Source: Bugulina stolonifera (Eukaryota; Bryozoa; Gymnolaemata; Cheilostomatida; Bugulidae). From it: a stretch of DNA of 64,000 nucleotides. Below, in pieces: positions 36,848-50,900 of this stretch; position 1 is the first letter of the stretch, and the number at the start of each line of letters is the position of its first letter. The notes beneath the pieces were generated by a model. The model saw nothing but the letters and a program-made list of their open reading frames with translations. It was not told the DNA's origin and did no database searches. Position numbers and translations under genes: made by a program. The stretch is from positions 12,286,501 through 12,350,500 of the forward strand of contig OW285190.1 in NCBI GenBank assembly GCA_935421135.1, read 5' to 3'.

Positions 36848-38022
36848 TTAGAAAGATGGTGGAGTAGTTGGATTTCCAGTGAACTCATGTGTGATGCTAT
36901 CAATCAGATCTTGGAGTCCATCATGTACATCTTGGATACCTGAAACATTTACAAACATAGATTGGTAAGTAAATTGGAAAGCTACATGTAGTATGCTGAG
37001 TATGTTTGCTGTTTTCAAATATTGTTGTCCAGTTTTGTTTGTGTGGTAAGGAGACATGGTTTGTTTAATCTGTTTACACTGAATCAGATGTACAAATCCC
37101 TATTAGAGGCCAGCCCACCCTCATTTTGTGCATAGTATAAGGATTTGACTTCATCTTTTATAAAAAGTGTATTATGCGAACTTACTTCCTTGAAGGTGGT
37201 CGTGAACTGTTGGTGCCAATTTTTTTACTTCATCAAAAACTCCCTTAGCTTTGTTGAGGGCTGAGGCTGCCTTAAGCAGTGTACCCAGCTTGCTATTTTC
37301 CCCCATTAGACCGGACAGTCCATCCAGGAGACCACCTGGAAACAATGTACATGTAGTATTGACCAGTTGTTGGGTATTATCACCAAGTAAGTTTCTACAT
37401 GTGGCTTGCAATATGGTGTTAAAATTATCATGCCTGAATAGACACATATTGGGTTGTTGGAATTGTTCAGTTACTCACGTTTTCCGAGAGTTCCCAGGAT
37501 GTTGGGTCCGTAGTACTTGTGGTAGATGTCACAAACATTCTTAATGTGGGGTTTTAGTTCCTCTAGCCTCTCTGGAGTGGCATCTGGGGATTCTAAAATA
37601 CAAAATATGTATCATTATTAATAATACTTATGGCATCGGTAGACATGTACAATGTTGTAATTTGGTATGAGCGTTATTTATTGTATTCTCAATGTGGTTT
37701 ATGTAGGTGGCATGATCACTAAGCTGCTGATGTAAATTACGCATTTTTCTAAGAAGTTTGACAGCACAATTTAAATTTAGACGCTTGAATATCAGAACAT
37801 TTATGTATCTATGCTAGGAGTTAGGAATTGAGATAAAATCGACATGCAGATATGGTGCATGGTGTTCCCAGTTTTGTGGAACATTTTCATAGCTCTGTAC
37901 TTACTAAGAATGCTCAAGTCTTCTGGGTTGCTGCACATATCCTGCATAGTCATGTGTTGATCTGGTAGTAAAGCACCAAAGGCTGCCACGAGTAGGCATG
38001 ATAGTACAATAGCACACTTCAT
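36848..38022 (-). CDS. small secreted protein of unknown function, 4 exons
   Basis: Exons: 37905-38022, 37479-37592, 37186-37335, 36848-36939, summing to 474 nt and 157 residues. All three introns have GT-AG borders with strong donors (GTAAGT, GTGAGT, GTAAGT) and the frame is kept at each junction. The first 17-20 residues (MKCAIVLSCLLVAAFGALLP) form a clear signal peptide. The mature chain has cysteines in MTMQDMCSNP and KNVCDIYHKYYG, enough for one disulphide, then a glycine-rich GLLDGLSGLMGENSKLG, amphipathic helices (ASALNKAKGVFDEVKKLAP, DVHDGLQDLIDSITHEF) and the end TTPPSF. I do not recognise the family. No membrane segment follows the signal, so secretion is likely. The gene stands alone on its strand. 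Confidence 0.75.
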
Positions 38023-38474
38023 TTTCTTGCTTGCTGTTACTAGCGATCTACTGAACTCTGTAAAAACAATGTAGGTTTTGTTTTAAAACTCTGTCTGCCA
38101 TGCTCCACTCCTGTCTTTTATAGCTTGTAAACTCCAGAATTTTCAGTTGTAGTGTACCCAAACCTCTGTTGTAACTTTAAATACATATACAATTTGGTAC
38201 AATTTTCTAAGTAATATAATACGTGTGGATAGTATTTGTATAATTATTTTGGTGGAAAAAGACAAAACTATAATACGGAGTATTATAGTTATGCCTATAA
38301 TATTTAGGTTAACTCACAAATTTGCACGGAAATTGGGCTAAAATCATAGTGACATAATAATAAATTGTAATAATATTTGCAGTATCCATAGTGTAGTAAT
38401 GTAATAATATTGCACACATATACACAGAGGTTAGCAGTAAACACATATGATCACCTCCTAAAGGTAAAGGGACA

Positions 38475-38700
38475 TTTAGAAAAAGACAGTTCAAAACAGG
38501 ACCTTTCACAACCGGACAGTTCGAAACAGTGTAGATTACATTTAGGAGAACACAACTCGCGGATTATTAATTTAAAACATATAATAATAAATAATAAAAA
38601 TAAAAATTAGTTGAAATCTGGGAGTTGGGGTTTGGGATTTCAAACTGTCCGTTTTCGAAACATCCTGTTTCGAACAGTCGCACACTCCTTCTAAACATAG
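38475..38700. mobile_element. short foldback/MITE-like element
   Basis: The stretch around 38484-38528 (GACAGTTCAAAACAGGA ... CGGACAGTTCGAAAC) is an imperfect inverted copy of 38640-38690, whose complement reads GACTGTTCGAAACAGGA. About 45 bp pair with scattered mismatches across a loop of roughly 110 bp. No target-site duplication could be fixed. Confidence 0.45.
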
Positions 38701-40028
38701 TAATACACTGCATTACCTACATTACATGCCCTACGCTCAAATTGTCTTAATTACAGTTTATACTGTAAAAATAAAATTTCTCACTACCTGAGGTGGTCAC
38801 TTCTTCTTTGTAGATGATTTCATATGGTCCCCTCAATGGTATATATATGGAAATATCTTGCTATTTACCCAAGGTTCATATAGTTTGGAGCAATTTTGGA
38901 GGGCCCTACATAAGGTGTCCCGATATTGGTCAAGTTTCTCTATATTGCGTCATGTTTTCAGCTGACTTTTCCCATAAGAGATAAATGTTTTCTAGCTACG
39001 GATATGCCTACATGTCATGCACCACACCGAAATATTGTGGTATTCATATGCCATAAAATGCATTATATTACAGCAGTTTTTTTTATATAGGCCTAAATGT
39101 TTTGTAATATATATTCATGTATATCCTATCTAGTACCTCAGCCCTTTGAATAGGTGCTAGACCAATGAGCTGCATTAATTTGAAATTTAAAACAGATTTT
39201 ATAGCAGCCCAATTGAATATATGCATGTATAACACTTAGGCCTGGCCTAAGGTATCTGTGTTTGTAGAGATTGTATCTTTTCTTGCAGATGCAACTGTAT
39301 AATAGAGAGAGACCATTCAACCTCCTTGACGTACACATCATACTGTGCACTACTTCAAACCTCTGCCTTCCCATGTGCACTTTTGGTAGCCCAACTGTCC
39401 ATATCAATGGTATATCATGGTATGTGAAAATCAAGTCTTGGCACATAGGAATTATGTCCCCTGTTACAATTCTACACCTGAGCTGTATCAATGTTACAAG
39501 TTACATTAGTGTGTTTACTTTGAAAATTAGTATAATAGTATCCATTTAGCAATTGCATTGTGTAATCTAAATGTATATTTGCATACCTTTTGAATCTATT
39601 GAAGGTGCTGATATGTTACTATAATTCAACTCTTTTCGGTAAATTCATTGTTATTCAATTAGCATTCATTTTCTACAATAAGTGTTCCTTTTTGTAAATG
39701 CTACTTGGATACGTAACGTCTCAGGATAACTAACAAGACTAACATTCTTTGTCAGTAAAATGATTTAAGAGGGCAGGAGTCATTGCCCACCCTCAATGTT
39801 AATCTCTCCGTATAGGGTATTTCTTATCAGAGTTATATCAGTAATACTACTTAGCACATAGGTTCTTATACTGCTCAAATGCTGACTCTAAAACTTTGCT
39901 CTTAGGATTTGGATAAAATCCTTGTTGACATTTCAAATAACTATTATACCTACCAATATATATTTAAAGGGGATTATATTTCTAAATATATTATACTGTA
40001 AATTCTATAAATATAATAACATACAAGG
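38701..40028. other. intergenic stretch upstream of the 488-residue gene
   Basis: The overlapping 117- and 92-codon frames at 39138-39549 on opposite strands show no domain and are probably chance. The promoter of the gene starting at 40029 should lie in the right part of this interval; no core motif is obvious. Confidence 0.4.
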
Positions 40029-43000
40029 ATGAACGTCAGGGATTACATGCATGAAATACATTCTCAAAATGCAATCACTCTTTCCTCTAATGAAGACGGA
40101 TCCGCAGACGGAAAGCGCAAAATGTCTAAGGCAGAGGCTAGGATTGAGCAGCAGAATAAGAACAAGGTGTGTGCATTTCAGTAATAGCAATAGCTTTCCT
40201 GTGAACATTATAGTGTCTGTAGTAATAATATTTTGCATGGTGTTATGATGGTTAGCGAAAAGTATGATTGTTGATTTTTTATTGAAATATTAGTGAATGG
40301 TTAGATTCTGTTACTATTATTATTTTCTGCCTCTACTTCAATTTTGTCCATCGGAGAAGGATAATACAATGTAGCCTATATGACAGTGGAGGTTTGTGAC
40401 TGGGGTTTATGGTTTCTCACACCTTGCTTGTAGGACTTGACGATGCACATGTACAAGGTTCTGTCCTCTAGGTCCAAAGGACTGGATGAAAGTCGTCGTG
40501 CAGGAAGTAACAGAATAAACGCTATCATGCAGAAGATAATGTCTAAAGCTATAGAGAGGGAGTTACCATTCCAAACATACTTTGCTAACAGTGTCACTGG
40601 TGCTGGAGTAGAAATGAAGATTGACCTGGTAGACTCTACGCGGTACGAGATGAGAGTGTTTATGAAATCCTTTCCCCTGCCAGACTCCTTTCAGGTACAT
40701 TAACTGAATTTCTGCTAGCAAGTACACCCATTGGTTTGACTTGTTGCCATCAGTTCTTCATTTTCTCTTTGGGATAGACACAGTGCCTTCACCAAACTGA
40801 AGGGTTAAGGTCATAGATACTTCCTCTGGTGTTTTTATCGTACTGGCGTGAGCCATCTATCTCCCAGCTAAGAGTGAGGTGGTTGTTCAAAATTTCAAAA
40901 TGTCTGGATTAGCGTTACATGTGCATTAATGCCTTGAGAAGCTCTACAATAATAATAAAGACCTTAGGTAAATCTATAATACACAGTTTTCATGTTTAAA
41001 TTTATATTTATTTAACTATTCAATGAATAATCTCTTTAGAAAACAAGATAATAATAACAACGGCTCCCTCCTTGAGAAGAGGCTTTGAGCAAATAAGTTT
41101 TCACTTGCATGCATGTAATCTCCTGAAATCTCCTGAAATCTTGTTGCAGATGAACTTTGGTATTCATCACAATGTTCCTCATGGTTGTGCAGAAATGGCA
41201 GTCAACCAGTACATGGGAAGAGTAGAGAAGATCATCATCAGGAATGACTGGGGGAAGTTGATGGAAGGGGATATCCTCACCCCTACCAAGATAGTACCGT
41301 GGTTTACTGATGGTATGTGGGCTACTCTACTATCCTGCTATCCTTTAACATTAATATTAAATCACAGAAGAGTGTACCCTCTAAGATCAGTGATGAGTTC
41401 AGTGGCAGTATTGACTGTAATACTAGAGCCAATTTCAACAGCTGATCATCTGTTGTGATCACTGATATTTCTAGATAAGGTTTGGTAAAAGTCAATTCAC
41501 TGAAGTGATTATTTGAACATGTTTATTTGGTCACAGGGATGCTATAAAAGAAAGCTGTGGTATGCAAAGATCCAATTATGATATGCACACTTTAGTGTAC
41601 TACATAGTAATGTAGCCTATATTATATACACAGGTGTACATGTACCTTATAGTTAGTATAATACATTGTAACACTTTAGTATTATATGCATGTGTACTGT
41701 AGTATATAATTACATGTACATGTATGTAGTATAGACTACATGCATTGTATTGTACATGTCTGTATAATGTCCACTCTAGTGTATATTACAATGCATACAC
41801 ACTGTACTAAGGCGTGCTAGCCTATCATACACAATAATATGTAGTAGTAAACACTAGCATGTAATACATTAAATAGTTAATCCTAACTTGTAAAGATTGG
41901 GCAGGTAGGTATTTTCTTGATACATTATTATGTAAGCCTGAAATTTGAATTTTAATAATGTAAGTTAATACTTGCTAGCTTTTAATAGGCTACGATCATT
42001 TGTTTGCCAGAGCATATTATGATGTATCGACTTTCAATAAATACTTATGTTTTTCACCGCCAAAGGCAGGTCAGAATAGTGATTATACTTGTAAATGATA
42101 CACCAATGTTGTAAGTAACACGTTGCATGGTTACATTACGTCAAGTTAGATAAGGAGGGCATACTTAACGTTGGCAGGTCTGATAAGGGCCGTGAGAAGC
42201 ATCCAGATGGATGACGATGACCCTGATCAGAATAAGATAGACCTGGAGTTCTGTGCCAAAGGAGTGGAACTTTATATTACTGATGCGGAACAGAAACAAG
42301 ATTCTAAAGATAGCAAGGGTTTGTTTGTTTTAGATTACATGTTCATTAATAGTGGAAGTAGCCTATGTTCCATGGTGTAGGCCTATCCGCCAACATAGTT
42401 ATGGTGTTGGAATGTGGTATGTGAAATTCAAGGTCAAAGGGCCAGGACATTATGTGTGTTGAAATCATGTTGAAATTATTTAATGGAATACCTACATGTA
42501 CATGTACATGTATTAGCATGTCTGATTATTACTATTGTCATAATGCAAGCACTCAAGTTTGATTAGACTAAAATACATAATAGTCTGATGGTATATTTAG
42601 ATACATAATAGTTTGATGGTATATTTTTAGGAAAGAAGCATTCTGTGTCATCACTGCCAGATGCTCACAAACCTCCCTCTGCCAAGTCTCTATCAGCACT
42701 ACCAATTACAGTAACATGTATAGCCAGTGTTCATGGTACTGGTTTACCTAAAGGTATGAGACTTCAGCACGCCCTCCCTAACAGAGAACCCTACTCATCA
42801 CAAGGAAAACAGGTGGTGGATGAGATGCTGAGTGAGATAGAGGAAGGAAGGAGTTTATACACGTTAGACGCTTGTATAGAAGCGGAAGATGATAACCAAC
42901 CTGCTGTAGGATTCTGGGAAACCAACTTCAAGACCATGACTGAGCGAGTGAGTTTTATTACTCTGTAATGTTTCTCGAGCCGTACAAGTACTAAAATAGC

Positions 43001-44168
43001 AAACAGTAGTGCCAAGACCATTCTACGCAAACTCTAATTATTTGGCACTAATTGTTTATTACTATACTGCCTTTGTAAAGTATATAGTCCGTGTTGCTCT
43101 TACATTATAATGGACGATTTCGGATACTGTGGGATGTCACAATTGAAAAGATGTTTGATTATTTCCACACTTGATATTTTTGAACATGGTATTGGGGCAG
43201 ACTCACATAGAATATGTGCACTTTAAGTCGATGGCAGCAAATACTACTTGAAAAGTGAATAAAAGTCACATACATGTAGCTGATGCTCTAATGCTAATAG
43301 AATGCTTGGGAGCATACTTGTAAAAGCAGACATGGTCACCGTATGTGCAACCAAAATTACATCAGGGTCTAATATTTTTTGCGTGTTTCACAATATTTTG
43401 TTGAACCATTTTACAAGTTGGTGTAATATTTCAGGTAATGGACAATGCAAGATCATTTGGTAAAACAAACATGTTGGATCCAGCAATACATGTCATAGAA
43501 ATGATGTCAATATCAAGACGTTGGGGTATACCAACAACCATCATAGAGACCGCCACTTTATGGGAGTTCAGGAAATCAGCTAACAAAATAAGAAATGAGG
43601 CAATGTCCTTTAGAAATGTGCTCAGTAGACTACATGGCTTCTTTGATTCTCAGGTAATGTACATTATTATTATTATTATACATGTAGTTATATGTAACTG
43701 GTAGTAACATGATTGTACAGTATATCGTCGAAGCTCCTTTCAGAGTCCAAACTCTGCAGAAGTCATGATACCTTTCCTGCAGGCATATCATTTATGTATA
43801 AAATTTATCAATGATAAAAGTTTCACAACAATTTTATCTCGAAACTGGATAAAATTTACGACCAGCGGAAGTAATCCCACTCACATTGTGTGTATATGCT
43901 CTTTCGTCCACACGGTGTATCTTCTATTTACTTATTCCAGAGTTGTCCTCACTTTCTGCTTGCTAACTACAACCTACTTAAGATGGAGGACACTGTGTGG
44001 TGTGAGGCAATAGCCAAGGAGATTGGTGATGCAATGACTGCAATGGACGATGACCCTGGCAGACTGCTCGAACTGACAGGAACCAATAAGAAAAAGGAGA
44101 AAAAGGATACAGTTATAGAAGAGACTGACAATGCTTCTGTGCACAGCCAAGGGACTAAAGTTGAATAA
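40029..44168 (+). CDS. conserved-looking intracellular protein, unrecognised, 7 exons
   Basis: Exons: 40029-40166, 40434-40694, 41150-41312, 42178-42318, 42631-42947, 43435-43653, 43941-44168; sum 1467 nt, 488 residues, frame kept at all six GT-AG junctions. There is no signal peptide or membrane segment. The N-terminus is basic (SADGKRKMSKAEARIEQQ) and the C-terminus charged (KKKEKKDTVIEETDN). The middle reads as a folded domain: IMQKIMSKAIERELPFQTYF, FGIHHNVPHGCAEMAVNQYM, GRVEKIIIRNDWGKLMEGD, SLYTLDACIEAEDDNQPAVG, NMLDPAIHVIEMMSISRRWG, IPTTIIETATLWEFRKSANK, SPHFLLANYNLLKMEDTVWC-like. I cannot place it in a family. Composition and exon structure leave little doubt that it is a real gene, and it is convergent with the GalNAc-transferase gene. 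Confidence 0.8.
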
Positions 44169-44964
44169 ACTGAACAGGCATGAAGATTATTACAATAATT
44201 TATTGACTGGAATGACATAGCTCTATGATATTGAATACAAGTAAAATATTTGGTATAGTTTAGGTTTAAATTGGTCTTTTAAAAGTGTTTAAACAAAAGG
44301 CTCCTATGTTCTCAAAATTTAATCTCCAAAACGTCTTCTGTATTTAAGTTTTTTTTATAGAACAAGGACTTCTTCCTTATTTTCTCCTCTTACATTAATG
44401 GGAAAGAAGGATAAGTCATACATGTATATCTAATCAATAGACAAAAGATATTTTATATAAGTTTTATATTTGCTAGATATGTTGGGTTATGCTTCCATTA
44501 ATGGTCACAATGTAAATAGTTATATAATATCATTATAGTAATATATTATTATATTTTCATACTAGCAAATGAATCAAGCAAACCATCTCTACTACATAAA
44601 TAAATAAATTTCCATTTTACATAAATTTCCTATAACTCTGTCATTAAACAGATATTCATAACAACCAACCACACAATCTTAAGTGTTTTCTGTTAGAAAT
44701 TTTGCAGAGTTCAGTGGTTATACGATATGTTGCAACAGAATCTTATATGTATATTACATGAATATACCTTACTCACTGAGAGATTCATTGGTTATAAAGA
44801 TAGACTGTCACTGTTTGTTATAATACTTGTTTGCAATTGAGCAAATGGAAGTACATGCCTGACTAACGTTATATCATATACCATGTAAATACAGTTGGTG
44901 GGAAAGACCAAGGAAGCAGCACACAAGTAGAGATGATAGGAGTGACTTAACAATAGACTAACAA

Positions 44965-47900
44965 CTATTCCTCTGTGAATCCCTCTACGTGCCATATCTG
45001 TGTAGGCTTTCCCAGGATGCATTTCTCTGTAAGAAGGAGATACGGTTTCCATTAGCAAACAGGAAAAACTCTTTATATCTAGTATAATGACCATATGAGG
45101 TAGTATATCTGGTATAATGACCATATAAGGTAGTATGTGGTAATGTGGCAAAGACATTGCAACTACAGCAAAGTTAAAAACATTCTAGCAGTGTTTTGCT
45201 TGTGATAAAAATTCATTCATGGTTGTTGCATGGTATGCCGACACAGCAAGCTAAAGTATTTAATTGTACCCTAGCAATTTCAGCAATACTGCTGTGGAGG
45301 CCCAAGTGTAACTTCTATTCAATACTAACCTAGTATCAGAGACTCTCCATCTATAGTCACACATTTCTGACTTGGCCTATGTTTAATCTGCTGGTCCTAC
45401 AATAAAATAACGCAACTTCATGGACCTTGACTCATTAACATTCATAGCTACAAAAATTGACTAACATAAACAATGTAAATAGATGTAGTTGTGGGCCTAG
45501 CGTGTACCTTATACTCCCAAGCTTGGTTACCACCTTGTCTATGACACTGGAATAGTTTGACCTGTGCATCTGCTGATGTGGCATCCATACAAAGTTCATC
45601 AGTTCGGAAGGCCAGATCGTCGGTATAGGCAAATATCTGCAATGATAAATTGGATAACAATGGTGGCATGCAATATATGTTGTCTATTACAGATAGAAAT
45701 TCTTGCCTTCATGCTGTAAAAATTAATTCACCTAGCATATAAAATGTACTTGCAATATATTATACAGTGTGCATTCTAATAACTTGTAGTTTTCCTCTCT
45801 TTCATTGTTTAGACAAAAGAGGGGACAACTCTGCAAAGACAGGGCAGTTACTACAACATTTGAAGATTCCTTTAAAAATTCTGCTTCCCATCCACCAACA
45901 AGGTTCGGCCTGGTGAGGACTTATGGTACCCTTTATTTTCAAATATTTTCTTTATTGGTCAACATTTAGTGATCTTTCTTTGTTGTGCTGCTGCTAGACA
46001 AGCATATACATGTACATAAATAGATGTACATGTAGATGTAGATGTAGATGTACATGTAGATGTACATGTATATGTAGATGCAGGTGTAGATGTAGATGTA
46101 TATGTATATGTGGTTGCTGCTGTTAAACCACTACTGTCGCACCATTCAATATTTTCAAATAATCTTGTTCATCCTTTTTCAGTAAGATTGATGTGTTGTT
46201 TGTCTTTGGTAACCTAGCAGCTGCCAAGAAAACCTTATTTTAATATTGGCGGATTTCACCTTCAATCAGCCTATGCTGGGAATTTTGGAAGCTCTCAAGC
46301 AGTTAATATAAAACTGTGCTACAGAGATAGCCATAGGACTTGCAATGCATTGCATTGTTTTTTGTGGGCATGACCCTAACTTACTTATTCATCACTGTGC
46401 ACAAGAGTTATTTATAGAATGACAGTTAGTGTTGGCTCAATAAGATTACTGGGCTATTTGATGTTAGTAGCTTACCTATGTACATAAGTTACAAGTATAG
46501 ACTTAGAACAGGCATAGCCATAGGAACTTAACAGGTCTCAATGCTGAATGGAGGTCATAATAGCCAATATTCAAATGAGTCTATCTTGGCTGCCACTAGG
46601 TTTACAAAGACAAACAGCACATCAATCTTCATGAAATAAGATGACCAGTATTCTTTGCAAATATTGAATGGTGAGACAGTAGTGGTTTAATCGTAATTCG
46701 GATTACAGTATATTAATGGCAGGAAACTGCATCAGGAATTTCAAGGACACTGTTGGTGTGCAGAATAGGAGGAACGAAGTGTTGCTGCTCCCATCTAATT
46801 TCCAATTCCTATCCATACAGTACAATGTCCAACTTCAAGTGCACAAACAGTGGTGAAATGTTTCAAACATCTGCTAGCTAAGGCTACAATATTGACTACT
46901 AACGTACAGTATAGACCGAGAACCTGTACATACCTGGTTACCTCCCCTTTCATGGCAATGTATAAGAGACATGTCTTCTCCAGACTTTGCGCCATTACCA
47001 TCTATACACTTATTGGAGGATGGATTCACTATCTGTCATCACACATATTACATTATAACAAGCAAAATATAACTTACAACTTGTAGCAATAATGAATGAG
47101 CATACAGAACTTTCTGCAATGAAATCAAATACATCATTTTTAGTAACTATTACTGGTTTTACTTGGAATTATAACACCGATTGAGGAAGATCCCACCTAC
47201 TTTATGTAGGTCAACATAACATGCTACACTGTAAAATAATGGTGCTATAATCTAAGACCTACGATTTAGAGCATATCTAAAATGTAGAGCATATCTACAC
47301 CCACCCTGCCCACAGACTGGTAGTGGATTGGTATGTGACTCTCAGGGTATACGTTCTCCAAGTACCATTTGAAGCTCTTACATCCTAATTTCTTTCTTAA
47401 ATTTATTCTCTCGGTCATATCACCAGGGTCTGTCTTCCTCACTCCTGTAAGTATGTTTGGTATTGTAGTTACACATTAATTTATAATAAATCCACTACCT
47501 ATGCTACCTGACAAATAATGAAATTTTCCTGCAAAAACAGTAAATTTACAACAACACCATTGTAATTATAAGTGCAGATAACAAATAAACATGCAATGCT
47601 TGCTTGAACATCCAAAAGAACTTCTGTGAATTACTGCTATTTCAAAGCAATAGAAATAAGGGGTGATGACAAAAAATACAATAAACTATGAGATTTGTAA
47701 TCTAGGCTAACCTGGGTTCATTTTATAGAATATTTCTTGATAGTCATCCATCCAGACACTGGCTATTCGCTGAGTGTTGTGGTTGATAATATTAGCCACG
47801 CCCCCTGGCCATGAGTATGGAGATATCTTCCTGAACACATGACCAACTCTAGAACATGTGACTATAAGCACCTCCCCTCCACACTGCCAGATCTGTAAGC

Positions 47901-50900
47901 AGCATCAAAATATATCCAAGTTACTATACAGTGTATTATACAGCTACATCTAATTGAGTTACAGTTTGGTAACAAATAGCAGAGACTAATATAAAGAGTA
48001 GTATTTGAATAACTGTATCCTGAAATGTAACTGGGGTAAAATTAAATAGGTATTACTATTACAAAAATAAAGAAGCAGTTGCCAGTGTGCCTTCTAATCT
48101 ACATAAGCACTGTAACAATAGCTTATGAAAATGTAATTTAAATAATAATATTAAAATATGAATTTCTCTGTTGCCCTTGACCACTCAAAACTAATATAAG
48201 TTTGATATTTTTACGCAAGGAAAAAGTCATATATAAAAAATAGCCAAACAGCCTATAATATAATTTTTGTGGTATAATCTTTCAAACAACATCAAAAATA
48301 GTTTATAAAAGTTGTAGCAGATTATCACACTATATTGGATTTCTACATCAATGTTATTATAATTCGGTGTTGTCAACAGAACATATAAACATACAGGAAG
48401 TAGGGTGACCCGGTAATGACAAGTGACAAGTATAACAGCCATGGTATGTATGAAAAGAATTTAAACTCTGCCCTCATATTCCTGGAATTGAGATGTCAAA
48501 ATAAAACTTTTGTTAAAACATTGTGCTTCCTATAATAGCGTATGAACCGCTTGTAGAACCTTCACTTCAAATAAACCAAAAGTTTAACACAGGTCATTAT
48601 AGAAAGGCATAAACAAGAACTACATGTATGTATTGAATTGTTTGCATCCGCAATGTTAAAGTAGATATTTAACTTGTTACATTACAATGCACATTTGTAA
48701 AACCTAATATTCTAGTGATCACATAGATGTACTGGACCTCCCACAATATGTTCCATACAGAATACATGCTGGTATCAGTAAAACTCTGTGGCTAGGAACT
48801 GCTGAAGGAATGTGTTAGACTAAGTCCTACAGAGCAGCAAGCTATATAAGGAAGGGGGACATAATATCATACCCTAAAAGACATCTCTAGATTCTCTCCG
48901 CCCCATATATTCATGCCAGGATCATATGAGCCCACTTCATAGAAATAATTCCTTTGGATAGAGAACAGACCTCCTGCCATGGTTGGCGTTCTAGAACAAG
49001 ATATCACAAGTACCGTAATGCCACCTACATGATGACATCATACGTGCACACGTAGCTAGAGTTGCTATTACATCTACACACCAACTTGCAGATACAGTTT
49101 ATACAAACATGTTACTATACCTTTACATTCAAATACTGTATACATAAAGCTGTTACTATATTATATTATTATATCTACACATTCGGTTACTGTGTACATA
49201 AGGTCGTTACTACATCTTCACACATGAATAGATGTATCATGATCTAGAGGGCAAAGTGGACGTAAGGTTGATACTACGAGTACACACCTCATGGGAATTG
49301 ATCTATCTCCACCCCGACGTTGAAGTTCCCTCGCTGGAGAGGGATACCACCTGAAGTTAAGTTTCCAGTTGAAGCCTCCCCATGTCGTATCTCCTCCAGT
49401 GATGTATTCAAATGTATCATCACTAATGACATCGATTAGAGGGCATGCTACAGCCTTCCTGTATACAACAGTACCATATATCTTATAAATACATCTACAG
49501 TAATTCTAAATGAAGTATTTAGGCATACAATAACAAAATAAGTCACATTTATGCAACTGTGCAGAGTAACTAGAGTGCATACGTGTACATAAATATATAG
49601 CATAGAAATATTATCCAGCAATCAAGATATTAATCTATTGTTTTTTTGAAAAGTAAACAGTCAGTAATACAATCATGATCTGATAGTATCATATAATATA
49701 ACTAAAGATGAAGAGTATACAACATGTAGGTTCAACATCATAAAATTATACTGTAGACAGCAACTGTTATATATAAACTAGACCAGCAGATTGCATAGTG
49801 CTGAAAATTTGTCTAAATATTGATAGTACTAAAACAAAGATGTGGATACTGACTGACCAAGCATCCCATATTAAATGAGGGTGTAGTATTATTATGTACA
49901 CATACACATGCATAGTCTCCAAACTCACTGAAAGTAGGGGAAAATAACTCCCTATTGTCCATATATCACATTACTTGCCTGTTTTTGTAGATCTCATAGA
50001 GTAGAGGTTCCAACCAGCCTTCGATACACTCACAGTGAGCATCTAAGAATGTCAGCACATCTCCTGTTGCTGCCTTAGCACCTGTGATAAAGTGTCAGTC
50101 ACTCAATGCATATACATAATATGCTTATAAAAATGTATATATGAACTGGCAGTAAATGATGACACACATAGTGTGTATGAGTGAACTGAAAAGCATTATT
50201 AGAGCAGGGAAATGATAATAATTAACAGCTGTAATGTTATGCAGTGACATTATTATACTTGTGTGGTACCAAAACAGGTCCTATAGTCATGTATTATATA
50301 ACCCATATAATACATGTATGTACTATTAACTGTATACCTTATATATACATGTAGGTACTATGCACTGTCTAACCTACTGTATATATGGACTATGCACTGT
50401 ATAACCTACTGTATAGATGAACTACGTACTGTGTAGCCTATATAAAGCCGGCACTCACCCTTCAACCTAGCTCTTATAAGTCCACCACGCTGGGGCATCC
50501 TCAGCACTTTAGTACTGACAGGTAGAGTAGCCACATAGTTGTCCAACTTATCCATCAAATGTTCTAAAAGTTAGAAATAATAACAATACCCTGAGCTCAT
50601 GGTAGTCACATTTCAGATAAACAACTGGTGAGGTAGAAGAACCATCTAAATAGGTCCAGGAGGAACAGTGTGGGTTAAATACATGCATGTATCTGTGTGA
50701 ATAATATATAATATATAGGTTAACAATTGTTACGTGTACATTATATCTCAAGAAGATATTACCAACATTGAAGGGTATCAACCATTTTTACCGCCATTAT
50801 CTGCAGTAGAAACAACCAATCACTCACCTTGATCGCTGGCATCATCTACTAATAATACTTCCTTTAGCAAGTGTCTAGGAGCTCTGTATATAGCACTATG

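Noticed and set aside
39138..39549. Overlapping 117- and 92-codon frames on opposite strands
   Set aside because: Neither has a recognisable domain or supporting splice context; mutual overlap suggests chance.
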